From Pseudomonas sp. TH15 (GTDB taxonomy: Bacteria > Pseudomonadota > Gammaproteobacteria > Pseudomonadales > Pseudomonadaceae): 64,000 nucleotides of DNA. Numbering within the stretch: the first letter of the stretch is position 1; each line of letters begins with the position of its first letter. The stretch lies in assembly GCF_016651105.1 (NCBI RefSeq), contig NZ_JAEKEL010000002.1, forward strand, positions 1 to 64,000, given 5' to 3'. Shown here piece by piece: positions 45,169-53,073 of the stretch. The translations under genes were made by a program, and so were the position numbers. The notes beneath the pieces were generated by a model. It saw nothing but the letters and a program-made list of their open reading frames with translations, ran no database searches and had not been told where the DNA came from.

Positions 45169-45197
45169 TTGACAATCATTATCATTCAACATAATTT
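45169..45197 (+). promoter_or_regulatory. pvdS sigma70 promoter overlapped by a Fur box
   Basis: TTGACA (45169-45174), a 17-base spacer and TAATTT (45192-45197) form a near-consensus promoter about 70 bases before pvdS. The spacer AATCATTATCATT closely resembles the Fur box GATAATGATAATCATTATC, so iron-bound Fur would block it. Confidence 0.88.
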
Positions 45198-45268
45198 GGC
45201 GCTCGATGTGTAGGACGGCTCCGAAACGCTTGTCGTCCCACAACCCTATTTGCAGCAAGGTGATTTCC

Positions 45269-45817
45269 ATGACGGAACAAGTATCCACAGGCAGGTGCGA
45301 TTCACCGCTACTTCAGGCCTTTGTCGACAACCGACTGATTCTGGTCAAAATTGCAGCCCGCATTACCGGCTGCCGGTCGCGGGCTGAAGACGTGGTGCAA
45401 GACGCGTTCTTCCGGCTGCAATCGGCGCCGCAGATCACCTCTTCGTTCAAGGCCCAGCTGAGCTACCTGTTCCAGATCGTGCGTAACCTGGCGATCGACC
45501 ACTACCGCAAACAGGCGCTGGAGCTGAAGTACTCGGGCCCAGAAGAAGAAGGTCTGAACGTGGTGATTCAGGGCGCTTCGCCGGAAACCTCGCACATCAA
45601 CTTCTCGACCCTGGAACACATCGCCGACGCGCTGACCGAACTGCCGAGCCGCACGCGCTACGCCTTCGAGATGTACCGCCTGCACGGCGTGCCGCAAAAG
45701 GACATCGCCAAGGAACTCGGCGTCTCGCCGACCCTGGTGAATTTCATGATTCGGGATGCGTTGGTGCACTGCCGCAAAGTGTCGGGCAGTCGTGCGGATA
45801 CGTTTGCCCGTCGGTAA
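45269..45817 (+). CDS. pvdS: Iron-starvation ECF sigma factor PvdS
   Basis: 182 residues, nearly the P. aeruginosa PvdS sequence as I know it: CDSPLLQAFVDNRLILVKIAARITGCRSRAEDVVQDAFFRLQ (region 2), YLFQIVRNLAIDHYRKQALELKYSG, and region 4 with RYAFEMYRLHGVPQKDIAKELGVSPTLVNFMIRDALVHCRK. PvdS directs RNA polymerase to pyoverdine genes; exact target boxes lie in this window before pvdH, mbtH and the acetylase gene. Start at 45269 after AGCAAGG; the upstream ATG at 45206 coincides with the expected transcript start. It is probably held inactive by the anti-sigma FpvR, which is not in the window. Confidence 0.98.
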   Translation: MTEQVSTGRCDSPLLQAFVDNRLILVKIAARITGCRSRAEDVVQDAFFRLQSAPQITSSFKAQLSYLFQIVRNLAIDHYRKQALELKYSGPEEEGLNVVIQGASPETSHINFSTLEHIADALTELPSRTRYAFEMYRLHGVPQKDIAKELGVSPTLVNFMIRDALVHCRKVSGSRADTFARR

Positions 45818-45840
45818 GATCCGAAATTTCATCGCCCCCA

Positions 45841-45909
45841 ATCGCGAGCAAGCTCGCTCCCACAGGTTCAGCGCAATCCCTGTGGGAGCGAGCCTGCTCG
45901 CGATGGCGG
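45841..45909. repeat. REP doublet between convergent pvdS and pvdYII
   Basis: Inverted units at 45841-45866 and 45879-45909 (GCGAGCAAGCTCGCTCCCAC and its complement). Possibly the transcription end for both genes. Confidence 0.88.
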
Positions 45910-45943
45910 ACTCAAGATCGCAACGGATCTTGAGTCCTACACC

Positions 45944-46957
45944 TCACGCCAATTTGCACCGATCAAAAAACCGCTCACGCCCCAACACCATCAACGCCGC
46001 GCGCTTGTGCGGGAAGTCGAACTCTTTTTCGCAGTGGAAACACTGGTTGTGCATATACCCGATCATCTTCGCGTTGTCGGCGCGAGGCTCGGCAACCACG
46101 CGCTGGGTGCGTGGATCGTCGAGAAACAGGTAATGCACCAGCGCCGATAACCAACTCGCGACTTTATGCGGGCCGCGATGCGCGTCTTCCCCCACCAGCA
46201 TGTGAATGCCGCGGTCGTAATCGCCGGCGTCGTAGAACGGCGCGATGCGATCTTCCTTGGCCCAGTAGGCTTCAAAGTAAGCGAATGGCTGATCATCAAA
46301 ACAACCGATCAGCGTCAAGGTGTGCGGGTCGGCATCGAGTTTGCTCAGGTACTCGCGATGCTTCTCGAGGCTGCCCTCTTCTTCCCAGAAACTCGCCACC
46401 CGCGGGCTGTTCTGCCAGCGATTAAACCGCGTCAGGTCATTTTCGATTTCCACTGTACGCAAGGAAACCCACGCACCGAGTCGCGCATCGAAACGTCGAT
46501 AGACCTCGCCACGTGGTTTGGCCGGGCGTAATGGATGACGCTTGCCACCGCTGATGACCATCTGCTGCGGATAGCTGCCGGTCAGTGATTGCCCCAACCA
46601 CGGCTGCGGCAACTGCCAGAACAAGGTGCGCTCACAGCGATACTCGCCAACCACGTCCGTCGGGATCAGCAAACCGCTGAGCAAGGCTTCGGTCGGTGCT
46701 TCATCCAGACGCCAGGTCAACTGCTGGCAGCCCGGGTCACGGGCAAACAACCAATAGCAAGCGGCCCAGAACGCCTGACTGGCAGGCAAACCAAAGCGCT
46801 CATCGACTTCGATGTGCAACTTGGGCTCGCGGCTCAGACGCAAGCGGATCAGCGGCTGCCCTTCCAGGCTGAGGCTCAGGCGGCTTTCGGTTTCATCGGC
46901 TACAAGACTGCGCCCTGACGGCAAGGCCAGGGTAGTCAGGTCATTCAGATTGGACAT
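45944..46957 (-). CDS. pvdYII: Siderophore N-acetyltransferase, PvdYII-like (hydroxyornithine acetylase)
   Basis: 337 residues with the C-terminal GNAT domain of the AlcB/IucB family: ENDLTRFNRWQNSPRVASFWEEEGSLEKHREYL, IGCFDDQPFAYFEAYWAKEDRIAPFYDAGDYDRGIHMLVGEDAHRGPHKVASWL and RVVAEPRADNAKMIGYMHNQCF. Such enzymes acetylate hydroxylated ornithine or lysine in siderophores. PvdYII does this for acetyl-hydroxyornithine-containing pyoverdines. An exact PvdS box lies about 40 bases upstream of the ATG, which supports the assignment. Whether this strain's pyoverdine has acetyl-hydroxyornithine cannot be seen here. Confidence 0.85.
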   Translation of the reverse strand: MSNLNDLTTLALPSGRSLVADETESRLSLSLEGQPLIRLRLSREPKLHIEVDERFGLPASQAFWAACYWLFARDPGCQQLTWRLDEAPTEALLSGLLIPTDVVGEYRCERTLFWQLPQPWLGQSLTGSYPQQMVISGGKRHPLRPAKPRGEVYRRFDARLGAWVSLRTVEIENDLTRFNRWQNSPRVASFWEEEGSLEKHREYLSKLDADPHTLTLIGCFDDQPFAYFEAYWAKEDRIAPFYDAGDYDRGIHMLVGEDAHRGPHKVASWLSALVHYLFLDDPRTQRVVAEPRADNAKMIGYMHNQCFHCEKEFDFPHKRAALMVLGRERFFDRCKLA

Positions 46958-46997
46958 GGGTCGGGCTCACAGTAATCGTCGACAGTTCAACGATGGG

Positions 46998-47021
46998 ACG
47001 TGAGCCGAGAGGAGAAATTTA
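46998..47021 (-). promoter_or_regulatory. PvdS-dependent promoter of the acetylase gene
   Basis: On the minus strand CTAAAT (TAAAT 47021-47017), 16 bases and CGT (47000-46998) match the iron-starvation consensus exactly, about 40 bases upstream of the start codon at 46957. Confidence 0.88.
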
Positions 47022-47044
47022 GGCTTCGAGGAGAAATCAGTGCC

Positions 47045-47839
47045 TCAATGACGAGGCACCGGCACTACCGCTATCTTGTACGGCTCGAAAATCTTCAGCA
47101 TCTGGCCGTTATCGCGCAAGCCTTGCAACAACTTGCTAAACGCCGGGCCACTGATCGGTGCAGCCGGACTGAGCAGTGCGTAATGGTGATAGACCTGATC
47201 GATGCGCTGGGACACCAGCAACTGATCGGCGACCTTCTCGTTGCGCAGCAGGTAATCGAACAGGTAAGAGCGCGTCACCAAGGCAATGTCCGCGCGCCCG
47301 CGCAGCACCATCAGCAGGTTGCTGTCGTGGGAATAGGTCAGCGTGGCGTTGTAGTTCTGCGCGAGGAATTTCGGGTCGGCATTGAAGTTGGCGAATTCGT
47401 AGTGATAACCGCTGAACAGGGCCAGGCGCTTGCCGGCGAGGTCGGCAAAGTAACTTTCACGACGATCAGGTTCGCGTTGCGCAACGAAAATCTCGGCGTC
47501 TTCCAGACCCATGTCGACGGTAGTGTGAGGAATGTCCTTCCAGCCCCAATCCGGGTTCTCGAAGATCGCCATGTCGACGCGACCTTGCTTGAAATCACCG
47601 AAACGCCGGGGAATGGAAGTGGGCACCAGTACAAACTGGTAATCGGTTTGCAACTGGTTCAAGGCTTCGACCAGTTGCGGCAGCAGACCGGTGTCGGCCC
47701 CGGACTCCGGGCGCACGGTGTAAGGCGGGAAATGCGCCGCACCGACCCGCACCTGTTGCGCAGCCTGGGAAGGCATTACCCAGACCACCGCAAGTGCCGT
47801 CAGCAATAACCGCGAGACCGTCCAAATTGGCGAAGACAT
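47045..47839 (-). CDS. Orphan periplasmic amino-acid-binding-like protein (SBP_bac_3)
   Basis: 264 residues, signal peptide cut after PSQA. The family-3 solute-binding fold is visible in VRVGAAHFPPYTVRPESGADTGLLPQLVEALNQLQTDYQFVLVP and in FKQGRVDMAIFENPDWGW, and the second lobe begins KRLALFSGYHYEFANFN. It resembles proteins of the ABC amino-acid uptake group but has no transporter genes beside it; orphan copies often act as sensors or bind signals. The ATG is the second codon after a TTG and follows GGGGAG. No ligand can be inferred. Confidence 0.8.
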   Translation of the reverse strand: MSSPIWTVSRLLLTALAVVWVMPSQAAQQVRVGAAHFPPYTVRPESGADTGLLPQLVEALNQLQTDYQFVLVPTSIPRRFGDFKQGRVDMAIFENPDWGWKDIPHTTVDMGLEDAEIFVAQREPDRRESYFADLAGKRLALFSGYHYEFANFNADPKFLAQNYNATLTYSHDSNLLMVLRGRADIALVTRSYLFDYLLRNEKVADQLLVSQRIDQVYHHYALLSPAAPISGPAFSKLLQGLRDNGQMLKIFEPYKIAVVPVPRH

Positions 47840-47933
47840 CAAAAAAACCCACTCCCCGAAAAAAAATACCCATCAATTCATTCAAGCTAGGCGGTTTCGC
47901 CTGTTTATCCAGTTTATTGTTGAGATAGACGTC

Positions 47934-48560
47934 TCATGGCTTCTCCTCAAGCACCAGAATCAACGCTTCATCAGCCAATTGATCAAGGCTCATGCTGCCA
48001 CCGGCGCGAAACCAGGTGGTGGTCCAGGACAAGGCGCCCGTCAGGAACCGTCGAGTGATGAACACATCACCGCGAATAAAACCGGCGTCCTTGGCCTCAC
48101 CCAGCACATGCAACCAGATGTCTTCATAAATGTCCCGCAGCGCCAGTACCTGGGCCTGCCCTTCTTCGGATAACGACCGCCATTCGTAGACCAGCACCGC
48201 CATGGCTTCGCCGCTACCGCCCATGATCGACTGCAACTCGCAACGAATCAGCGCCAGCACCCGTTCACGCACGTTGGCCGCGTCGGCCAGGGCGGCGCGC
48301 ATCAGCGCGGTGTTGTAGCGAATGGTTTCCTCCATCACGGCGCGCAGGATCTCGTCCTTGCTTTTGAAGTGATGAAAAATACTGCCCGACTGAATGCCCA
48401 CCGCGCCGGCCAGGTCGCGCACGGTGGTGCGTTCAAAGCCTTTGTTGCGGAACAGGTGAGCCGCCACTTGCAGCAGTTTGCCACGGGCGCTGTCCGGGTC
48501 GGTCAATTGGCCGTTATCGACCAATTCGCGCATCACCCTCAGGGCTTTTTGCTCGTCCAC
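47934..48560 (-). CDS. atuR: TetR-family repressor AtuR
   Basis: 208 residues. Helix-turn-helix near residues 25-70: GKLLQVAAHLFRNKGFERTTVRDLAGAVGIQSGSIFHHFKSKDEILRAVMEE. The C-terminal ligand domain is rich in helices (LTGALSWTTTWFRAGG). In P. aeruginosa AtuR represses the acyclic-terpene operon atuABCDEFGH and is released by terpenoid intermediates. Here it is divergent from atuA, and two identical 17-base palindromic operators lie between them. The first residues MDEQKALRVMRELVDNGQLTDP are somewhat longer than needed for the DNA-binding domain, as is usual for this group. Confidence 0.9.
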   Translation of the reverse strand: MDEQKALRVMRELVDNGQLTDPDSARGKLLQVAAHLFRNKGFERTTVRDLAGAVGIQSGSIFHHFKSKDEILRAVMEETIRYNTALMRAALADAANVRERVLALIRCELQSIMGGSGEAMAVLVYEWRSLSEEGQAQVLALRDIYEDIWLHVLGEAKDAGFIRGDVFITRRFLTGALSWTTTWFRAGGSMSLDQLADEALILVLEEKP

Positions 48561-48647
48561 CCGTTCTCTCCTACAGTCGTTCAGTCAAATACGCTACTCG
48601 CCGTTAAAACAGCGGGGTTGCGCGGGCAATTTAAGCTGGGCGGGGCG

Positions 48648-48664
48648 ACCAAGCAAGCGCTTGG
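48648..48664. promoter_or_regulatory. atuR: AtuR operator 1
   Basis: ACCAAGCAAGCGCTTGG, whose complement is identical to operator 2. CCAAGC and GCTTGG arms surround four bases. Confidence 0.8.
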
Positions 48665-48690
48665 GAAGAAGATATTTCAGGCGTTTACAA

Positions 48691-48708
48691 ACCAAGCGCT
48701 TGCTTGGT
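48691..48708. promoter_or_regulatory. atuR: AtuR operator 2
   Basis: ACCAAGCGCTTGCTTGGT is the same palindrome as operator 1 in the opposite orientation, about 43 bases from it and 43 bases before the chosen atuA start. Confidence 0.8.
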
Positions 48709-48750
48709 AGTCTCAAGCCACTTCTGTCGGACATGACCATGGAGTTGACC

Positions 48751-50541
48751 GTGCCAAAAACTATCCGCATCGGTTGTGCCAGTGCCTTCTGGGGCGACAC
48801 CTCAACCGCCGCCGCGCAACTGGTGCAAGGCGGGCGCCTGGACTACCTGGTGTTCGATTATTTGGCCGAGATCACCCTGTCGATCATGGCCGGCGCACGG
48901 ATGAAAGATCCCCAGGCCGGTTACGCCAGTGACTTCATTGAAGTGCTCAGCCCCCTCCTCACTCAACTCGCCGAACATAAAATTCGCGTCATCAGCAATG
49001 CCGGCGGGGTTAATCCGCAAGCCTGCGCGGCAGCCCTGCAAGCGGCGTGCGACAAGGCCGGTGTGGCGCTGAAAATCGCCGTGCTGTTGGGTGATGACCT
49101 GCAACCGCAATTCAAACAGCTGAGCAGTCAAGGCATTCACGAAATGTTCAGCGACGCGCCATTGCCGCCGATGTGTGTGTCGACCAACGCTTACCTCGGC
49201 GCGCCGGGCATCGTCGAAGCCCTGCGCCTGGGCGCCGATATCGTCATCACCGGGCGGGTGGTCGACAGCGCCGTGGTCAGCGCTGCGCTGGTACATGAAT
49301 TCGGCTGGTCCTGGCACGACTACGACAAACTGGCCCAGGCCGCACTGGCCGGGCACATCATCGAATGCGGCGCCCAGTGCACCGGCGGCAACTTCACCGA
49401 TTGGCGCGAGGTGCCGGACTACGAGCACATCGGTTTCCCCATCGTCGAAGTCAGCGCCGACAGCCAGTTCATCGTCAGTAAACCCGAAGGCTCCGGTGGG
49501 CTGGTCACGCCACTGACCGTCGGCGAACAGATGCTCTATGAAATCGGCGACCCGCGGGCCTATCTGCTACCGGACGTGGTCTGCGACTTCAGTCAGGTCA
49601 AACTTCAGCAACAGGGTAAAAATGCGGTTCAGGTGCACGGCGCCAAAGGCTTGCCGCCCACCGATCAGTACAAGGTCAGCGCCACTTACCCGGACGGTTT
49701 CCGCTGCACCGCCAGTTGCCTGATCGCCGGGATCGATGCGGTGGACAAGGCCCGGCGTGTCAGCGAAGCGATCATCAACAAGACTTCAGAGATCTTCAGC
49801 CAGCGCGGCTGGGCACCCTACAGCGAAGTGAACATCGAACTGCTCGGCACCGAGGCCACCTACGGGCCCCACGGCCAGCGCCAGGACAGCCGCGAAGTGG
49901 TGATCAAACTCGCCGTGCGCCATCCAAGCAAACAAGCGTTGATTGTGTTTTCCCGGGAAATCGCCCAGGCCGCCACTGGCATGGCACCGGGGCTTACCGG
50001 GATCGTCGGCGGGCGTCCGACGGTGTATCCGCTGATCCGGCTGTTTTCGTTCCTGATCGACAAAAGTACCTGCACCTTGCAGATCGATATGGCCGGTGAG
50101 CGCCATCCTTGTGCCCTGCCCGCTTTGGCTGTTCTGGACAGCGCAGATTTGCCGATTGCTCAGGCGCCACCAAAACCGCAAGGACGTGCCGACGCCAGTG
50201 TGCCGTTGGTGAAACTGGCTGTGGCGCGCTCCGGTGACAAGGGCAACCACAGCAACATCGGCGTGCTGCCGCGCAAGCCCGAATACCTGCCATGGATCGC
50301 CGAGGCACTGACGCCGGCGGTGATCGTCGACTGGATGAGCCACGTGCTCGACCCGGTCCACGGACGTGTCGGGCGCTGGTACCTGCCCGGCACCCACAGT
50401 TTGAATTTTCTGCTGGAAAACGCCCTCGGCGGTGGTGGCGTGGCCAGTCTGCGGATCGACCCGCAAGGCAAGGCCTTCGCCCAGCAACTGCTGGAGATCC
50501 AGATTCCGGTGCCCCAGAGCATCGCCGACCAGGTCAATTAG
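48751..50541 (+). CDS. atuA: AtuA, acyclic terpene utilization protein (DUF1446)
   Basis: 596 residues. The DUF1446 signature lies in the N-terminal half: IRIGCASAFWGDTSTAAAQLVQGGRLDYLVFDYLAEITLSIMAGARMKDPQAGYA, and VIITGRVVDSAVVSAALVHEFGW. The C-terminal part has VAGTHS/RDSGDKGNHSNIGVL-type motifs (VARSGDKGNHSNIGVLPR), typical of fused AtuA family members. Its exact reaction is unknown, although the gene is required for terpene growth. GTG 48751 is chosen because GGAG lies seven bases upstream and the domain starts there; ATG 48733/48739 would add a few residues without a good site. Confidence 0.88.
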   Translation: MPKTIRIGCASAFWGDTSTAAAQLVQGGRLDYLVFDYLAEITLSIMAGARMKDPQAGYASDFIEVLSPLLTQLAEHKIRVISNAGGVNPQACAAALQAACDKAGVALKIAVLLGDDLQPQFKQLSSQGIHEMFSDAPLPPMCVSTNAYLGAPGIVEALRLGADIVITGRVVDSAVVSAALVHEFGWSWHDYDKLAQAALAGHIIECGAQCTGGNFTDWREVPDYEHIGFPIVEVSADSQFIVSKPEGSGGLVTPLTVGEQMLYEIGDPRAYLLPDVVCDFSQVKLQQQGKNAVQVHGAKGLPPTDQYKVSATYPDGFRCTASCLIAGIDAVDKARRVSEAIINKTSEIFSQRGWAPYSEVNIELLGTEATYGPHGQRQDSREVVIKLAVRHPSKQALIVFSREIAQAATGMAPGLTGIVGGRPTVYPLIRLFSFLIDKSTCTLQIDMAGERHPCALPALAVLDSADLPIAQAPPKPQGRADASVPLVKLAVARSGDKGNHSNIGVLPRKPEYLPWIAEALTPAVIVDWMSHVLDPVHGRVGRWYLPGTHSLNFLLENALGGGGVASLRIDPQGKAFAQQLLEIQIPVPQSIADQVN

Positions 50542-50553
50542 AGGACCGCTGCC

Positions 50554-51423
50554 ATGGCTTACGACTCGATTTTCAAACCCGACCTGTTCGCTGGCCAGAC
50601 CATCATTGTCACCGGCGGCGGCAGCGGCATTGGCCGTTGCACCGCCCACGAACTGGCAGCGCTCGGCGCCCATGTGCTGCTGGTGGGACGCAAGGCCGAG
50701 AAACTCAAAAGCGTTGCCATCGAGATTATCGAAGACGGTGGCAAGGCTGACTGGAAGGTCTGCGACATTCGTGAGGAAGACGCGGTCAAGCATCTGGTCA
50801 GTGAGTTGATCCGCCAATACGGACCGATTCACGGCCTGGTCAACAATGCCGGCGGGCAGTTCCCGTCGGCCTTGGCCTCGATCAACCAGAAGGGTTTCGA
50901 AACCGTGATGCGCACCAATCTGGTGGGCGGTTTCCTGATGGCCCGAGAAGTCTTCAACCAGTCCATGAGCAAGCACGGCGGCAGCATCGTCAACATGCTC
51001 GCCGACATGTGGGGCGGCATGCCCGGCATGGGCCACTCGGGCGCGGCGCGCTCGGGCATGGACAATCTGACCAAGACTGCTGCGTTCGAATGGGGTTATG
51101 CCGGGGTGCGGGTCAACGCCGTGGCGCCGGGCTGGATCGCGTCCAGCGGCATGGACACTTACGAAGGCGCGTTCAAGGCCGTGATTCCGACCCTGCGCGA
51201 ACATGTGCCACTCAAGCGCATCGGCACCGAATCGGAAGTCAGTGCAGCGATTGTTTTTCTACTCAGCCCCGCAGCGGCGTTTGTCAGCGGCAGCACCTTG
51301 CGCATCGACGGTGCCGCGAGCCTTGGCGGTCGGGCGTGGCCGATCCACAAGGCACAAAACAGCGAATCGTATAACGGCTTTCACCGGGCGTATTTGCCGG
51401 ACGTGCTCAAGGACAAGGAATAA
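50554..51423 (+). CDS. atuB: AtuB, short-chain dehydrogenase of acyclic terpene catabolism
   Basis: 289 residues with a normal cofactor motif: IIVTGGGSGIGRCTAHELAALGAHVLLVGRKAEKL (residues 18-50) and VNNAGGQFPSAL. The active-site segment reads GMPGMGHSGAARSGMDNLTKT, with no standard YxxxK, as in the branch of 2,4-dienoyl/trans-2-enoyl-CoA reductase-like SDRs. C-terminal AWPIHKAQNSESYNGFHRA is typical of AtuB. A dehydrogenase or isomerising role in citronellol/geraniol oxidation is proposed from the cluster; no experiment is known to me that fixes its substrate. Confidence 0.85.
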   Translation: MAYDSIFKPDLFAGQTIIVTGGGSGIGRCTAHELAALGAHVLLVGRKAEKLKSVAIEIIEDGGKADWKVCDIREEDAVKHLVSELIRQYGPIHGLVNNAGGQFPSALASINQKGFETVMRTNLVGGFLMAREVFNQSMSKHGGSIVNMLADMWGGMPGMGHSGAARSGMDNLTKTAAFEWGYAGVRVNAVAPGWIASSGMDTYEGAFKAVIPTLREHVPLKRIGTESEVSAAIVFLLSPAAAFVSGSTLRIDGAASLGGRAWPIHKAQNSESYNGFHRAYLPDVLKDKE

Positions 51424-51426
51424 GCC

Positions 51427-53043
51427 ATGCCGGTTATCCAGTCGCAAATCGACCCTTTCAGTGAACAGTTCGCCCGCAATCGAGCGGCGATGCTGGTCGG
51501 CATCGAGCACGTCCGCCAGCTCGAACAAAACCTGCTGAACAAGGCCGCCGAAGCCAAGGCAAAATTCGACAAACGCGGGCAGTTGCTGCCCCGTGAGCGC
51601 CTCAATCTGCTGCTCGACCCCGGTGCACCGTTCCTCGAACTGGCGAGCCTGGCCGGCTACAAATTGCACGACGACAAGGACGGCAGTTCCGCCGGCGGCG
51701 GCTTGATTGCCGGGATCGGCTACGTCTCCGGCGTGCGGGTGCTGGTGGTGGCGAACAACAGTGCGATCAAGGGCGGGACCATTTCCCCCAGCGGTTTGAA
51801 AAAGTCCCTGCGCCTGCAACAGATCGCCATGGAAAACAAACTGCCGGTGATCACCCTCGCCGAGAGCGGTGGCGCCAACCTCAATTATGCCGCCGAGATT
51901 TTCGTCGAAGGCGCCCGCAGCTTTGCCAATCAGGCGCGGATGTCGGCCATGGGTTTACCGCAGATCACCGTGGTCCACGGCTCGGCCACGGCGGGCGGTG
52001 CCTATCAGCCGGGGTTGTCGGATTACGTGGTGGTGGTGCGCGGCAAAGCCAAGCTGTTTCTCGCCGGCCCGCCGCTGCTCAAGGCCGCCACCGGTGAAGT
52101 CGCCAGCGATGAGGAACTGGGTGGCGCCGAGATGCACGCGCAAACCGCCGGCACCGCCGAATACCTGGCCGAGAACGATGCCGACGGCGTGCGCCAGGTG
52201 CGCGAAATTCTCAGTCTGTTGCCGTGGAACGATCAACTGCAATGGTTACCCGAACGTCAGTGGAAAGAACCGCTCTACCCCATCAACGAACTGCTGGGGC
52301 TGATCCCGGATGATCCGAAAAAACCCTACGACGTGCGTGAAATCATCGCCCGGATTGCTGACGGCTCGAACTTCCTCGAATTCAAGGGAGAGTTCGATCA
52401 GCAGACTGTTTGCGGCCACCTGCACATTCAGGGCCGCGCCTGCGGCTTTATCGGTAACAACGGTCCGATCACGCCCAAGGGTGCGAGCAAAGCGGCGCAG
52501 TTTATTCAGCTCTGCGACCAGAGCCAGACGCCGCTGCTGTTTTTCCACAACACCACGGGGTTTATGGTCGGCACCGAATCGGAACAGCAAGGGGTGATCA
52601 AGCACGGCGCGAAGATGATTCAAGCGGTGGCCAACGCCCGAGTGCCGAAACTGACCATCGTCGTCGGTGGCTCCTACGGTGCCGGCAACTACGCGATGTG
52701 CGGCCGTGGCCTCGATCCGCGGTTCATCTTCGCCTGGCCCAACAGCCGCACTGCAGTCATGGGTGGCGCTCAGGCCGGCAAGGTGCTGCGGATCGTCACC
52801 GAGGCCAAGCAGCTCAAGGATGGCCTGGTGCCGGACCCGAAAATGCTCGACATGCTGGAGCAAGTCACCGCGCAAAAACTCGACAGCCAATCCACCGCGC
52901 TCTACGGCAGCGCCAGTTTGTGGGACGACGGGCTGATCGATCCGCGGGATACCCGCACCTTGCTCGGGTATTTGCTGGATATCTGCCAAGAAGCGGACAT
53001 GCGCAACCTGCAACCCAACAGCTTCGGCGTCAGCCGGTTCTGA
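51427..53043 (+). CDS. atuC: Geranyl-CoA carboxylase beta subunit (carboxyltransferase) AtuC
   Basis: 538 residues, close in length to known AtuC/methylcrotonyl-CoA carboxylase beta. Carboxyltransferase motifs: an oxyanion loop GGTISPSGLKKSLRLQQIAMENKLPVITLAESGGANLNY near residues 117-155, and C-terminal TGFMVGTESEQQGVIKHGAKMIQAVANARVPKLTIVVGGSYGAGNYAMCGRGLDPRFIFAWPNSRTAVMGG. Together with AtuF it carboxylates cis-geranyl-CoA at C-4. Distinction from LiuB/MccB rests on the cluster, because atuD and atuE follow it. It starts three bases after atuB's stop. Confidence 0.9.
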   Translation: MPVIQSQIDPFSEQFARNRAAMLVGIEHVRQLEQNLLNKAAEAKAKFDKRGQLLPRERLNLLLDPGAPFLELASLAGYKLHDDKDGSSAGGGLIAGIGYVSGVRVLVVANNSAIKGGTISPSGLKKSLRLQQIAMENKLPVITLAESGGANLNYAAEIFVEGARSFANQARMSAMGLPQITVVHGSATAGGAYQPGLSDYVVVVRGKAKLFLAGPPLLKAATGEVASDEELGGAEMHAQTAGTAEYLAENDADGVRQVREILSLLPWNDQLQWLPERQWKEPLYPINELLGLIPDDPKKPYDVREIIARIADGSNFLEFKGEFDQQTVCGHLHIQGRACGFIGNNGPITPKGASKAAQFIQLCDQSQTPLLFFHNTTGFMVGTESEQQGVIKHGAKMIQAVANARVPKLTIVVGGSYGAGNYAMCGRGLDPRFIFAWPNSRTAVMGGAQAGKVLRIVTEAKQLKDGLVPDPKMLDMLEQVTAQKLDSQSTALYGSASLWDDGLIDPRDTRTLLGYLLDICQEADMRNLQPNSFGVSRF

Positions 53044-53073
53044 CCGCCTCGGACCTCTCGGAGAACAATAACA

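Larger units (their letters stand above)
44900..45268. other. Divergent control region between pvdL and pvdS
   Basis: 369 bases with no gene. It holds the pvdS promoter with its Fur box (45169-45197), a one-mismatch PvdS box facing pvdL (45054-45077) and, around 45047-45059, a weak second Fur-like stretch AATGAGAACGATT. Confidence 0.8.

Noticed and set aside
45206..45268. pvdS start at 45206
   Set aside because: It coincides with the transcription start expected from the -10 at 45192-45197; ATG 45269 has AAGG and begins the conserved protein.
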